NCBI GenBank assembly: GCA_048594865.1
Contig: JBMDWZ010000118.1
Location: forward strand, 1-6,571
Length of the DNA: 6,571 nucleotides
DNA from: CALKWS01 sp048594865
GTDB lineage: Bacteria; Actinomycetota; Actinomycetes; Actinomycetales; Beutenbergiaceae
Reading direction: 5' to 3'
A program made the translations under genes and the position numbers. The notes under the pieces are model-generated. The model saw only the letters and a list, made by a program, of their open reading frames with translations, made no database searches and was not told the DNA's origin. Shown here piece after piece: positions 1-6,374 of this stretch (its first letter is position 1; every line of letters begins with the position of its first letter).

Positions 1-1324
1 GGCGCTGCCCACCAGACAACTCGTGCGGCAGCCGATCAGCGAAGCCTCCATCCAGGTGCACGGCGTCCAACATCTGCCGGGCCCGCCGCTCACGCTCGCT
101 AGGGGAGTGCAGGCGGTGGATCACCATCGGCTCTTCGATGCACTCCAGCACTGTCATCCGAGGATTGAGCGACGCCCGCGGATCTTGGAACACCATTCCA
201 ATCCGCGACCGTAGCTGCCGAAGCCCACGGCGGCTGATCGCATACGGGTTATGCCCATCTATCTCCACCAGCCCCGCCACCGGCGCCTGCAGTCCGATGA
301 TCGCCCGAGTCAGCGTGGTCTTACCCGAGCCGGACTCCCCCACCAGGCCCAAGGTCTCACCGGGGTAAATCTGCAAGGTGGCGCCCTGCACCGCCGTCAC
401 CGACCCATATGCCAGGTCCACACCGCGAAGGTCCACCGCCGGGGCACCGGACTTGGTGCGAGGTTTGAGGTCGATGCCTGCACTGGGTTGCGCCGCATCT
501 TGCACACCACCATCGTCCACCCCGACGACGGCGGGAGCCTCGGTCCGAAAGTCCGGTACCGCGGCCAGCAACTGCTTGGTGTACTGCGCCTGCGGATTAG
601 CGAACAACGCATCGACCTGCGCCTGCTCCACGATTTCCCCAGCGCGCATCACCAATGCCCGGTCGGCGATATCGGCGACAACCCCGAGGTTGTGGGTAAT
701 CATCACCACGGCCATCCCATGCTCGGCCCGCAACTCCTTCAGCAGCCCCAAGATTCCCGCCTGCACGGTCACATCAAGCGCCGTAGTTGGCTCGTCGGCG
801 AGCAACAGATTGGGGTTGTGAGCCATCGCCATCGCGATCATTACGCGCTGCTTCTGCCCACCAGACAACTGGTGCGGATAAGACCGCAACCGATCCTTCG
901 CCTGCGGAATCCGTACCAACTCGAGCAACTCCAAGGCTCGCGCGTGCGCCGCGGCGCGGCCCATCGTGCCCGGCACCCGCAGCACCTCCACCAACTGCGA
1001 ACCGATAGAACGCACCGGGTTCAGCGCCGCCCCCGGGTCCTGGAAGATCATGGAGATCTCCGAGCCCCGCAGCGCCCGCAACTCGGCCGGGCTCAACTCG
1101 GCAACATCACGGCCCTGATACCGAATCGATCCGCGCACCTGTGCGTGATCGGGAAGCAGCCGCATCGCCGCCCGGGTGGAAACCGACTTGCCGGACCCCG
1201 ACTCCCCCACGATCGCCAGTATCTCCCCCGCGGCCACCTCGAAGCTCACGTCCTTAACCGCGTTCACCACACCATTGCGGGTATGAAAGTCCACCGCGAG
1301 CGATTCGACCTCGAGCAAGCTCAC
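1..1324 (-). CDS. Fused double ABC transporter ATPase, peptide/glutathione (GsiA-like) class, C-terminus cut by window edge
   Basis: This gene encodes the cytoplasmic motor of the importer, hydrolysing ATP to drive the two permeases encoded upstream. The frame is open without a stop from a GTG at 1324 to base 1, giving 441 residues. The first ATPase domain shows Walker A GESGSGKS (residues 40-47), Q-loop FQDP (94-97), signature LSGGQ (153-157), Walker B LLLADEP (173-179) and the switch His in ITHN (211). Its end, near residues 243-256, resembles the oligopeptide-type extension. A linker (about 258-296) leads to a second domain with GESGSGKT (329-336), FQDP (379-382) and LSGGQ (436-440), where the window ends, so the second Walker B and His switch are not visible. 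Two domains in one chain is the GsiA/YejF arrangement (about 600 residues or less) rather than separate DppD and DppF. The GTG overlaps the preceding stop as GTGA and has a GAGGGA site 6 bases upstream, which fixes the start. The family is certain; the substrate is inferred from the neighbours. Confidence 0.95.
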   Translation of the reverse strand, partial: MSLLEVESLAVDFHTRNGVVNAVKDVSFEVAAGEILAIVGESGSGKSVSTRAAMRLLPDHAQVRGSIRYQGRDVAELSPAELRALRGSEISMIFQDPGAALNPVRSIGSQLVEVLRVPGTMGRAAAHARALELLELVRIPQAKDRLRSYPHQLSGGQKQRVMIAMAMAHNPNLLLADEPTTALDVTVQAGILGLLKELRAEHGMAVVMITHNLGVVADIADRALVMRAGEIVEQAQVDALFANPQAQYTKQLLAAVPDFRTEAPAVVGVDDGGVQDAAQPSAGIDLKPRTKSGAPAVDLRGVDLAYGSVTAVQGATLQIYPGETLGLVGESGSGKTTLTRAIIGLQAPVAGLVEIDGHNPYAISRRGLRQLRSRIGMVFQDPRASLNPRMTVLECIEEPMVIHRLHSPSERERRARQMLDAVHLDGGFADRLPHELSGGQR

Positions 1325-2868
1325 GGTAGTTCCCTCGCATCATCGGCTCGGGGATCACTGCCGGCCGCCGTGGACTCACCGAACCGGGCGATCACCTGCG
1401 CGTGACCCATACGGTTGTCCAGATCGCCCACCAACTCCGCCGGGTAGGTTGCCACGAGCTCTTGCACCGGCCCATCGGGCAAACCCTGCTCGTGCAAGAG
1501 CGTGGGCTCTTCGGCGTCGATGACCGCCCACCGCGGGTTGGCCACAGCCTGCTGCGGATGCTGCCCCTGGACCAAACCGAAGATCACCTGCGCCAAGACT
1601 GCCGGCTGGTTACGGCCACCCATCGTGGCCACCGCGGCCTTCGTCGTCGTCCCTTGACGCACCATTCCCGGCATCAGGGTGTGCGGTGGCCGAGCGCCAC
1701 CGACCAGCTGCGACGGCGCCCCCGGAATGAACGTGAACCCCCCGGCCCGGTTGTGGCCAAGGATTCCGGTAGTTGGCTCTAGAACTCCCGAACCGAAAGT
1801 TCCGGCCACGCTTTGCACCGAACTAGCCCACAGCCCGTTGCTATCCAGTGCCACGATCGCGGCGGTATCGCCGTTCAACCGTTGCCGGTGCCGTGGGATC
1901 TGGCCACCGGACACCGCGGTAGCTAGCGCCCCAGCCGATTGCTGCACGGCTTCTTCACCGAGGATCGTCACCACGTCTGCGCGCTCGCCCCACATCACAT
2001 CCCGCTCGGCACAGGCCAGCGCGGCGGCCCCCACCGCCTTGATCAGCCCATCACCGGAGCGCGGATCGCTGACGCTCGCGGCGCTGAGCGTGGCCAGAAT
2101 CTTCATCAAGGTGAAGCCTTGGGAGTTGGCGGGCGTGGTGTACACATCAACGCCCTGCCAAGAGGTGCACAGCGGCTCGCGTTCACCGGTATCCACGGCT
2201 GCCAGATCCTCGTGGGTCATCTGACTGCCTAGGTCACGCAACCCGCGCAGATAGGCGGCGCCCACGTCACCGCGATACAGCGCATCAGCACCCTGCTCGG
2301 CGATAGCCCCCAAAGAGCGCTCCAACGCGGACTGGCGGAGCACACCACCGGCGCCGAGCAGCTTGCCACCGGGCATGAAGACCTGCGCACACCCAGGATC
2401 TTTGGCGAGCCGGTCGATGCTGGCATTGAGATCCTTGACCAGCGACGGCGCCACGTCGCACCCGCGAGCGTAGGTGATCGCGTCGGCGAACAAGTCCGCC
2501 CACGGCAGCAAACCATGGGCCTGGTGCAAGTCCCACCAGGAACTGACAATCCCCGGTGTGCTGATCGAGTGGATGCCGTCGTTGGGCATCTGCTCGTAGC
2601 CGGCTTCGCGGAGGAAGTCGATGCTCAGACCCGCCGGAGCACGGCCGGTGCCGTCATAGGCCCGAACTCGATCTTCGCTGTCTTGGGAGGTCAGGATCCA
2701 CGCATCTCCGCCGAGGGTCACCATGTGCGGGTAGATGACGCACAGGGTCGCGGTGGCCGCGATCATCGCATCGGTGGCACTGCCACCGGCATCGAGCACC
2801 TTTCGACCAGCAGCAGAGGCGCGAGGATCGGGGGTAGCGACGTCGGGTTGCAACACGGATGAGTCCAT
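1321..2868 (-). CDS. Gamma-glutamyltransferase-fold Ntn-hydrolase without signal peptide (probable cytoplasmic amidohydrolase)
   Basis: This is a 515-residue member of the gamma-glutamyltransferase family: self-cleaving Ntn-hydrolases whose new N-terminal Thr attacks amide bonds. Family hallmarks are the GGSATDA opening near residues 28-34, a TLGGDA stretch near 51-56, GDTAAIVALDSNG (333-345) with the expected nucleophile Thr335, TFGSG (357-361), GGARPPHTLMPG (390-401) and an ATMGG (414-418) that would form the oxyanion hole. Self-cleavage before Thr335 would give chains of about 334 and 181 residues. There is no signal peptide, unlike secreted or periplasmic GGTs, so it should act in the cytoplasm on imported substrate; B. 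subtilis YwrD is a comparable signal-less homologue. Residues that hold the gamma-glutamyl group in E. coli GGT are substituted: Arg114 probably to Thr74, Asn411 to Ala355, Asp433 to Gly377, Ser462/Ser463 to His396/Thr397. Other acyl groups are therefore likely; HpxW-type oxamate amidohydrolases and cephalosporin acylases share this fold. The ATG at 2868 follows the permease stop after one base; an upstream ATG at 2949 would add 27 residues lying over the permease gene and is disfavoured. Confidence 0.88.
   Translation of the reverse strand: MDSSVLQPDVATPDPRASAAGRKVLDAGGSATDAMIAATATLCVIYPHMVTLGGDAWILTSQDSEDRVRAYDGTGRAPAGLSIDFLREAGYEQMPNDGIHSISTPGIVSSWWDLHQAHGLLPWADLFADAITYARGCDVAPSLVKDLNASIDRLAKDPGCAQVFMPGGKLLGAGGVLRQSALERSLGAIAEQGADALYRGDVGAAYLRGLRDLGSQMTHEDLAAVDTGEREPLCTSWQGVDVYTTPANSQGFTLMKILATLSAASVSDPRSGDGLIKAVGAAALACAERDVMWGERADVVTILGEEAVQQSAGALATAVSGGQIPRHRQRLNGDTAAIVALDSNGLWASSVQSVAGTFGSGVLEPTTGILGHNRAGGFTFIPGAPSQLVGGARPPHTLMPGMVRQGTTTKAAVATMGGRNQPAVLAQVIFGLVQGQHPQQAVANPRWAVIDAEEPTLLHEQGLPDGPVQELVATYPAELVGDLDNRMGHAQVIARFGESTAAGSDPRADDARELP
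1331..1336 (-). promoter_or_regulatory. Ribosome binding site for the double ATPase
   Basis: The minus strand reads GAGGGA six bases before the GTG at 1324. It lies inside the last codons of the upstream hydrolase gene, whose stop codon overlaps the GTG. It is the best ribosome binding site among the downstream genes of the operon and decides for GTG as the start. Confidence 0.7.
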
Positions 2869-2869
2869 T

Positions 2870-3748
2870 TCAGTAGGTGTGGATATCGGAGGCGTCCCGA
2901 AGTCGGTCACCGAAAGCGTTAAACGCGAAACAAATCCCGGCCAGCACAACTCCAGGAATGATCGCCGCAGACAGAGAGACCATGTAGTACTGCTGCGCCT
3001 CGGCCAACATGACCCCTAGGCTCGGTGCCGGGGGCTGGATGCCCAGCCCCAGGAAAGACAGGCCCGCCTCACCCAGAATCACCACCGGAATCATCACTGT
3101 GACCTGCACGATCAACGCCGCTAGGGAGTTCGGCAGTACGTAGCGCAGCATGATTCGACCAGTGCCCGCACCCTGCACGATCGCGGAGGTGACGAAGTCC
3201 AGCCCCCGGATTCGCATCGTTTCCACGCGCACCACCCTCACGATCTTTGGAACCTGAGATAGCCCCAGGGCCACGGCCACGGTCGTGACGCCGGGGCGCG
3301 CGATTGATGCCAGTCCAACCGCCACGATCAGCGAGGGGAAGGCGAGCACGATGTCGGTAAAGCGAGCGATGATCGCATCGGCCAGCCGCCACGTGCCGGC
3401 CGCGAGCCCCAGAGGCAGACCGACCGACAGGGTCAACGCTACTGCGAGCGCCGCAGTGGCCAGCGATGACCTCAAGGCATACAAGGTTCGGGTGAGGATG
3501 TCTCGGCCGAGGTTGTCAGTCCCGAGCCAGAACCCCTGAGTTCCGGGGCGTTGGAACACTGCATCCAGGTGAGCGGTGGCGCCGCCATACGGGCTCACCC
3601 AGGGGCCGATGATCGCCAGGGCAACGATGGCTCCCACGGCGATCAAGCTGAACCGTCCGGCAGCGGTGCTCCACAGCCGGGCGAAGGTTCGGCCCCTGCC
3701 TCGGGACCGGGTGGGGCCGGTGGGGGTATTCGCGGTAGTCGACATCAT
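2870..3748 (-). CDS. Peptide-class ABC transporter permease, DppC/GsiD type
   Basis: This is the second inner-membrane subunit of the importer, 292 residues, the usual size. A basic, Arg-rich N-terminal tail (about 13-24) precedes the first membrane helix (about 33-50). The periplasmic segment carries LGTDNLGRDILTRTLYA (75-91), a hallmark of the OppC/DppC branch. Further hydrophobic helices lie near 97-117, 134-150, 153-166, 208-236 and 258-278. The cytoplasmic EAA-type loop that docks on the ATPase spans about 184-209 and ends in RYVLPNSLA, with GAG at the conserved Gly position. The gene begins with two ATG codons in a row: the first overlaps the stop of the preceding permease as ATGA, the second overlaps it by one base as TGATG and sits at a better distance from an upstream GGAAA. 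The true N-terminus may therefore be one residue shorter. It forms the channel as a heterodimer with the neighbouring permease. Confidence 0.95.
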   Translation of the reverse strand: MMSTTANTPTGPTRSRGRGRTFARLWSTAAGRFSLIAVGAIVALAIIGPWVSPYGGATAHLDAVFQRPGTQGFWLGTDNLGRDILTRTLYALRSSLATAALAVALTLSVGLPLGLAAGTWRLADAIIARFTDIVLAFPSLIVAVGLASIARPGVTTVAVALGLSQVPKIVRVVRVETMRIRGLDFVTSAIVQGAGTGRIMLRYVLPNSLAALIVQVTVMIPVVILGEAGLSFLGLGIQPPAPSLGVMLAEAQQYYMVSLSAAIIPGVVLAGICFAFNAFGDRLRDASDIHTY

Positions 3749-4698
3749 GATTTCCGATCTACTCGCACGCGCGGGTCGATAACCCCGTACAGCACGTCAA
3801 CGAGCAGGTTGACGATCACGAAGACCAGCACCGTAATGAGCACGCTGGCTTGCACGACGGCGTAGTCACGTTGGGCAACGGCATCGATCGTGAGTTTTCC
3901 GATCCCTGGGATGCCGAAGAGTTGCTCGGTGATCACCGCACCGGACAACAGCGACCCTAGTTCCATGGCCATCAGAGTGACCAGCACCGTGAGGCTGTTG
4001 CGCATACCGTGGTTAAGCACCACCCGGGGCTCGGACATCCCGTGCGACCGGGCCGCCAGGACGTAATCTGATTCCAGGGCTTCGATGAGACTGGATCGGG
4101 TTTGGCGCAGCAGCACCGCCATGAACTGCACCGCCAGCACCACCGCCGGCATAAGCAGGTGCCGCAAGGCTTGCCACGGCGATTCCCACGGAGACACATA
4201 TCCCGAGGCGGGCAACCACCCCAATGTCACCGCGAGCAGGATGATGCCCAGTAACCCCATCCAAAAGTTGGGTACCGACATTCCCGCCAAGGCCACCAGG
4301 TTGGCGCCCCGCTCGGGCCAGCGGCCTCGCCAATAAGCGGCCACGATCCCCAGACCCACACCGGCAACTGTGGCGATCACCATCGCCAGGGCGGCCAGCT
4401 GGATCGTGACAGGGAAGGTTGCCAGCAGCAGATCCGATACCCGCGCATTGCTGCGCAACGACACTCCAAGGTCTCCCGAAAGCAGAGTGCGGACCCACGC
4501 GAAATACTGCATCGGGAGCGACTCGTCCAAACCGAGCCGCTCCCGTGCAGCCGCAATCACCGCGGGGTCTTGGTTCTCCCCGGCCAAGGTCACCGCCGGG
4601 TCACCCGGCAGCGCGCGGACGCCAATGAAGACGATGATCGAGGCCACGTACAAGGTGATGAGGGCGTGGATGCCCTTACGTGCTATGTGAAGAATCAT
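3745..4698 (-). CDS. Peptide-class ABC transporter permease, DppB/GsiC type
   Basis: This is the first inner-membrane subunit, 317 residues, typical for DppB/GsiC/NikB permeases. The N-terminus is diagnostic: a short basic start, one membrane helix (about 9-28) and then RALPGDPA (28-35). Additional helices lie near 97-121, 133-160, 180-198, 238-256 and 282-306. The cytoplasmic EAA loop that contacts the ATPase is clear at about 212-236 (YVLAARSHGMSEP followed by the HGMRNSL end). FGIPGIGKL (261-269) and the C-terminal VLYGVIDPRVR (302-312) are also standard for the family. It begins 18 bases after the stop of the lipoprotein gene, and that gap holds a small hairpin, so its translation may be reduced relative to the binding protein. 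It ends in a 4-base overlap with the next permease. The family is certain; the transported solute is not visible from the permease. Confidence 0.96.
   Translation of the reverse strand: MILHIARKGIHALITLYVASIIVFIGVRALPGDPAVTLAGENQDPAVIAAARERLGLDESLPMQYFAWVRTLLSGDLGVSLRSNARVSDLLLATFPVTIQLAALAMVIATVAGVGLGIVAAYWRGRWPERGANLVALAGMSVPNFWMGLLGIILLAVTLGWLPASGYVSPWESPWQALRHLLMPAVVLAVQFMAVLLRQTRSSLIEALESDYVLAARSHGMSEPRVVLNHGMRNSLTVLVTLMAMELGSLLSGAVITEQLFGIPGIGKLTIDAVAQRDYAVVQASVLITVLVFVIVNLLVDVLYGVIDPRVRVDRKS
3751..3755 (-). promoter_or_regulatory. Weak ribosome binding site for the DppC-type permease
   Basis: The minus strand reads GGAAA just before the tandem ATG codons. The GGA core is 4 bases from the first ATG (3748), which is short, and 7 bases from the second (3745), which is more usual. 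Translation is probably also coupled to the overlapping upstream gene. Confidence 0.45.
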
Positions 4699-4725
4699 GT
4701 GGTCGCTGAGGCGTCCTCACTCCAC
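4699..4725 (-). promoter_or_regulatory. Intercistronic hairpin between binding-protein and permease genes
   Basis: In the mRNA direction a five-pair stem, UGAGG (4719-4715) with CCUCA (4711-4707), closes a three-base loop. After an internal loop of 2 and 4 bases, a four-pair stem GUGG (4725-4722) with CCAC (4702-4699) abuts the permease AUG. The 5' arm of the inner stem contains both the UGA stop of the lipoprotein gene and the only GAGG-like ribosome binding sequence in the gap. No U-run follows, so it is not an intrinsic terminator. It may lower permease translation unless ribosomes finish the upstream gene, or shield the lipoprotein mRNA end. The pairing is read directly; the role is inferred. 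Confidence 0.5.
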
Positions 4726-6363
4726 CAAACCGGCACGCGCAAGTCGCACGACGCCGTCGGGGAAGACCTGTACGCCTTCGATACCGTCAGCCACGCCGGT
4801 GAGGTTGCGCGGACGGAACAGGTACACCCGCGGCACCTCCTCGTAGATGATGTCCATCGCGCCTTGGTACAGGCCGATCCGTTCATCGACGTCGCTGACC
4901 TGGCTGGCCTGCACCAGGATCTCCTCCAGCTCGGGGTTGTTGTAGACCCCGGAGTTGCTCGATCCGCCGATGGTGAAGAACTGCCGCAGGTTGGTATCGG
5001 GGTCTACCCGGCCAGACCATTCCTGCAAGTAGCTCTCGTAATCACCGTTGCGGACGTTGTCCACCATGGTGCCTTCTTCCATGGAGTCCACAACGATCTC
5101 AAAACCTGCGTCAGCAACCTGAGCCTGAAGGGCCTGGACCAGGCGGACACTGTCCGGGTTGTTGGACGTGGAGACTTCCAACGTGAATGGCACATCGACG
5201 CCGGCTTCTTCGAGTAGTTCGTTAGAGCGCTGCGGGTCATATTCCGGGCAGCCATCAACGGTTCCCACATAGGGCGCCGCGGTCAGCGGGTCGCAGGCGG
5301 CGGTGTAGTAACCGCCGTAGGCCGCGGTCATCAGCGCGTCTCGATCGATCGCGTGACTGAACGCTTGGCGAACCAGGGTGTTCGACGAGATCTCCAGCCC
5401 GGTGTCACCCGCCTCATTTCCGGTGCCGTTGGCGTTGCCGATGTTGAAGGCGATCGAGCGGATGCCGAGCGCCGCCGAGGCGAGCATGTTCACGCCGTCA
5501 TCTGCCAGCAGTGAATCCACTTGTTGGGTGGAGAGGTTATCGGCAACCTGCACGTCACCGGACTGCAGGTTGGACGCCCGGATTCCGGAGTCGACGATGA
5601 TCCGGTACTCGATCTCCTCGAAGTTCACCTGATCGGCGTCGTAGTAGTTCTCATCGGCTTCCAAGGTGATGGAAGTTTGCGGCACCCAGTTGGAGAAGAC
5701 GAATGGGCCAACACAGCTGGGCTGTGAGCCAAAGTCTGCGCCAAGTTCATCGATCCGCTCGGGGCTCAGAATCATCCCAGCGCGGTCCGAGAGCACCGCG
5801 GGCAACGGGGCGAACGGCTCGCTCAGCTCGATGGTGACGGTGTACTCATCGCTGGCGCTCACCTCGGTGATCGGGCCGAGCTCCGAACGCCGGTTGGAAT
5901 CTTCTTGTAGATGACGCTCCAGGCTGGTGACAACCGCCTCGGCGTTCAGCGGGGAACCATCGGAGAAGGTTGCATCCTGGCGAATCGGCAGGGTGTAGGT
6001 GAGGCCGTCCTCGGACAGTTCGGGCAGCCCGGCCGCCAACTGCGGGACGAGTTCGGCGTTCTGATCGGTGTCATAGAGCTTTTCGCACATGGCGTTCATG
6101 ACGAACCGCGAGTAGAACGAGCCCGAATAGGTTGCGTCCAGCGTGTCCGGTTCGGAGGACAACGCCATCACCAAACGGCCACCCTCGACGACGTCAGAAG
6201 AGACTGGCTCCCCGAATGATTCGGTGAGTTCGGTGCTGGATTCGCCTGAACCATCGCTATTGCCGTTGGCGGAATCCGATCGGTCTTCCACCGGTGAGCA
6301 TGCGGCTAGTAGCCCCAGAGCAAGGCCCGCGGCACATACGGATAGGAACGGTGTTTGTTTCAT
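4717..6363 (-). CDS. Extracellular solute-binding lipoprotein of a peptide-class ABC importer (SBP_bac_5 / DppA-GsiB family)
   Basis: This protein captures the solute outside the membrane and delivers it to the permeases; 548 residues is normal for the family. The N-terminus is a lipoprotein signal: Lys2, a hydrophobic core (about 6-20) and lipobox LAAC with the lipidated Cys22. An acidic, Ser-rich linker (about 23-59) would tether the folded domain. Family marks include LSSEPDTLDAT (68-78), LPIRQDATFSDGSPLNAEAV (125-144), VRQAFSHAIDRDAL (331-344), the GRVDPDT stretch after residue 450 and an RPRNLTGV ending near 517-524. The mature protein has five cysteines counting the lipidated one (22, 93, 217, 357, 372); 357 and 372 are close enough to form a disulphide. 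The ATG at 6363 has AAGGAA at 5-base spacing and the signal peptide begins there, so the start is secure. Being first among the transporter genes with the best binding site suits the excess of binding protein seen in such importers. The ligand cannot be read from sequence. Confidence 0.96.
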   Translation of the reverse strand: MKQTPFLSVCAAGLALGLLAACSPVEDRSDSANGNSDGSGESSTELTESFGEPVSSDVVEGGRLVMALSSEPDTLDATYSGSFYSRFVMNAMCEKLYDTDQNAELVPQLAAGLPELSEDGLTYTLPIRQDATFSDGSPLNAEAVVTSLERHLQEDSNRRSELGPITEVSASDEYTVTIELSEPFAPLPAVLSDRAGMILSPERIDELGADFGSQPSCVGPFVFSNWVPQTSITLEADENYYDADQVNFEEIEYRIIVDSGIRASNLQSGDVQVADNLSTQQVDSLLADDGVNMLASAALGIRSIAFNIGNANGTGNEAGDTGLEISSNTLVRQAFSHAIDRDALMTAAYGGYYTAACDPLTAAPYVGTVDGCPEYDPQRSNELLEEAGVDVPFTLEVSTSNNPDSVRLVQALQAQVADAGFEIVVDSMEEGTMVDNVRNGDYESYLQEWSGRVDPDTNLRQFFTIGGSSNSGVYNNPELEEILVQASQVSDVDERIGLYQGAMDIIYEEVPRVYLFRPRNLTGVADGIEGVQVFPDGVVRLARAGLVE

Positions 6364-6368
6364 TGGGC

Positions 6369-6374
6369 TTCCTT
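6369..6374 (-). promoter_or_regulatory. Ribosome binding site for the solute-binding lipoprotein
   Basis: The minus strand reads AAGGAA five bases before the ATG at 6363. It overlaps the TAA stop of the kinase gene (6375-6373), so ribosomes ending the kinase arrive at the site; this favours coupled translation and argues against a separate promoter at this junction. Confidence 0.75.

Noticed and set aside
5..870. Direct repeat of 17 identical bases (5-21 and 854-870) followed by a near-identical extension
   Set aside because: Both copies encode the ABC signature LSGGQ and its flanking residues in the two ATPase halves, 849 bases or 283 codons apart. It reflects shared protein motifs, not a mobile or regulatory repeat.
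251..1405. Open plus-strand frame of 384 codons opposite the double ATPase
   Set aside because: The translation is rich in Arg, His and Gln without domain or membrane pattern, and it lies exactly antisense to a clear two-domain ABC ATPase. Long antisense frames are expected in high-GC genes.
1402..2862. Several plus-strand open frames opposite the Ntn-hydrolase gene
   Set aside because: They are low-complexity shadows of a well-supported gene, with no ribosome binding site or family motif that I recognise.
2869..2949. Longer start for the Ntn-hydrolase at ATG 2949, adding 27 residues
   Set aside because: The extra stretch overlaps the permease gene by 80 bases, gives no signal peptide, and lies upstream of the natural family start. 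The ATG at 2868 sits one base after the permease stop.
4699..4725. Intrinsic terminator after the binding-protein gene
   Set aside because: The stem is short and imperfect and runs straight into the permease start codon without a U-run.
4570..5217. Plus-strand open frame of 215 codons opposite the binding-protein and permease genes
   Set aside because: It crosses the boundary of two well-supported minus-strand genes and shows no recognisable motif.
6364..6372. Separate promoter for the transporter genes after the kinase
   Set aside because: Only nine bases separate the genes and they are taken up by the ribosome binding site. A promoter inside the kinase coding end cannot be excluded, but I see no convincing -10/-35 pair there.
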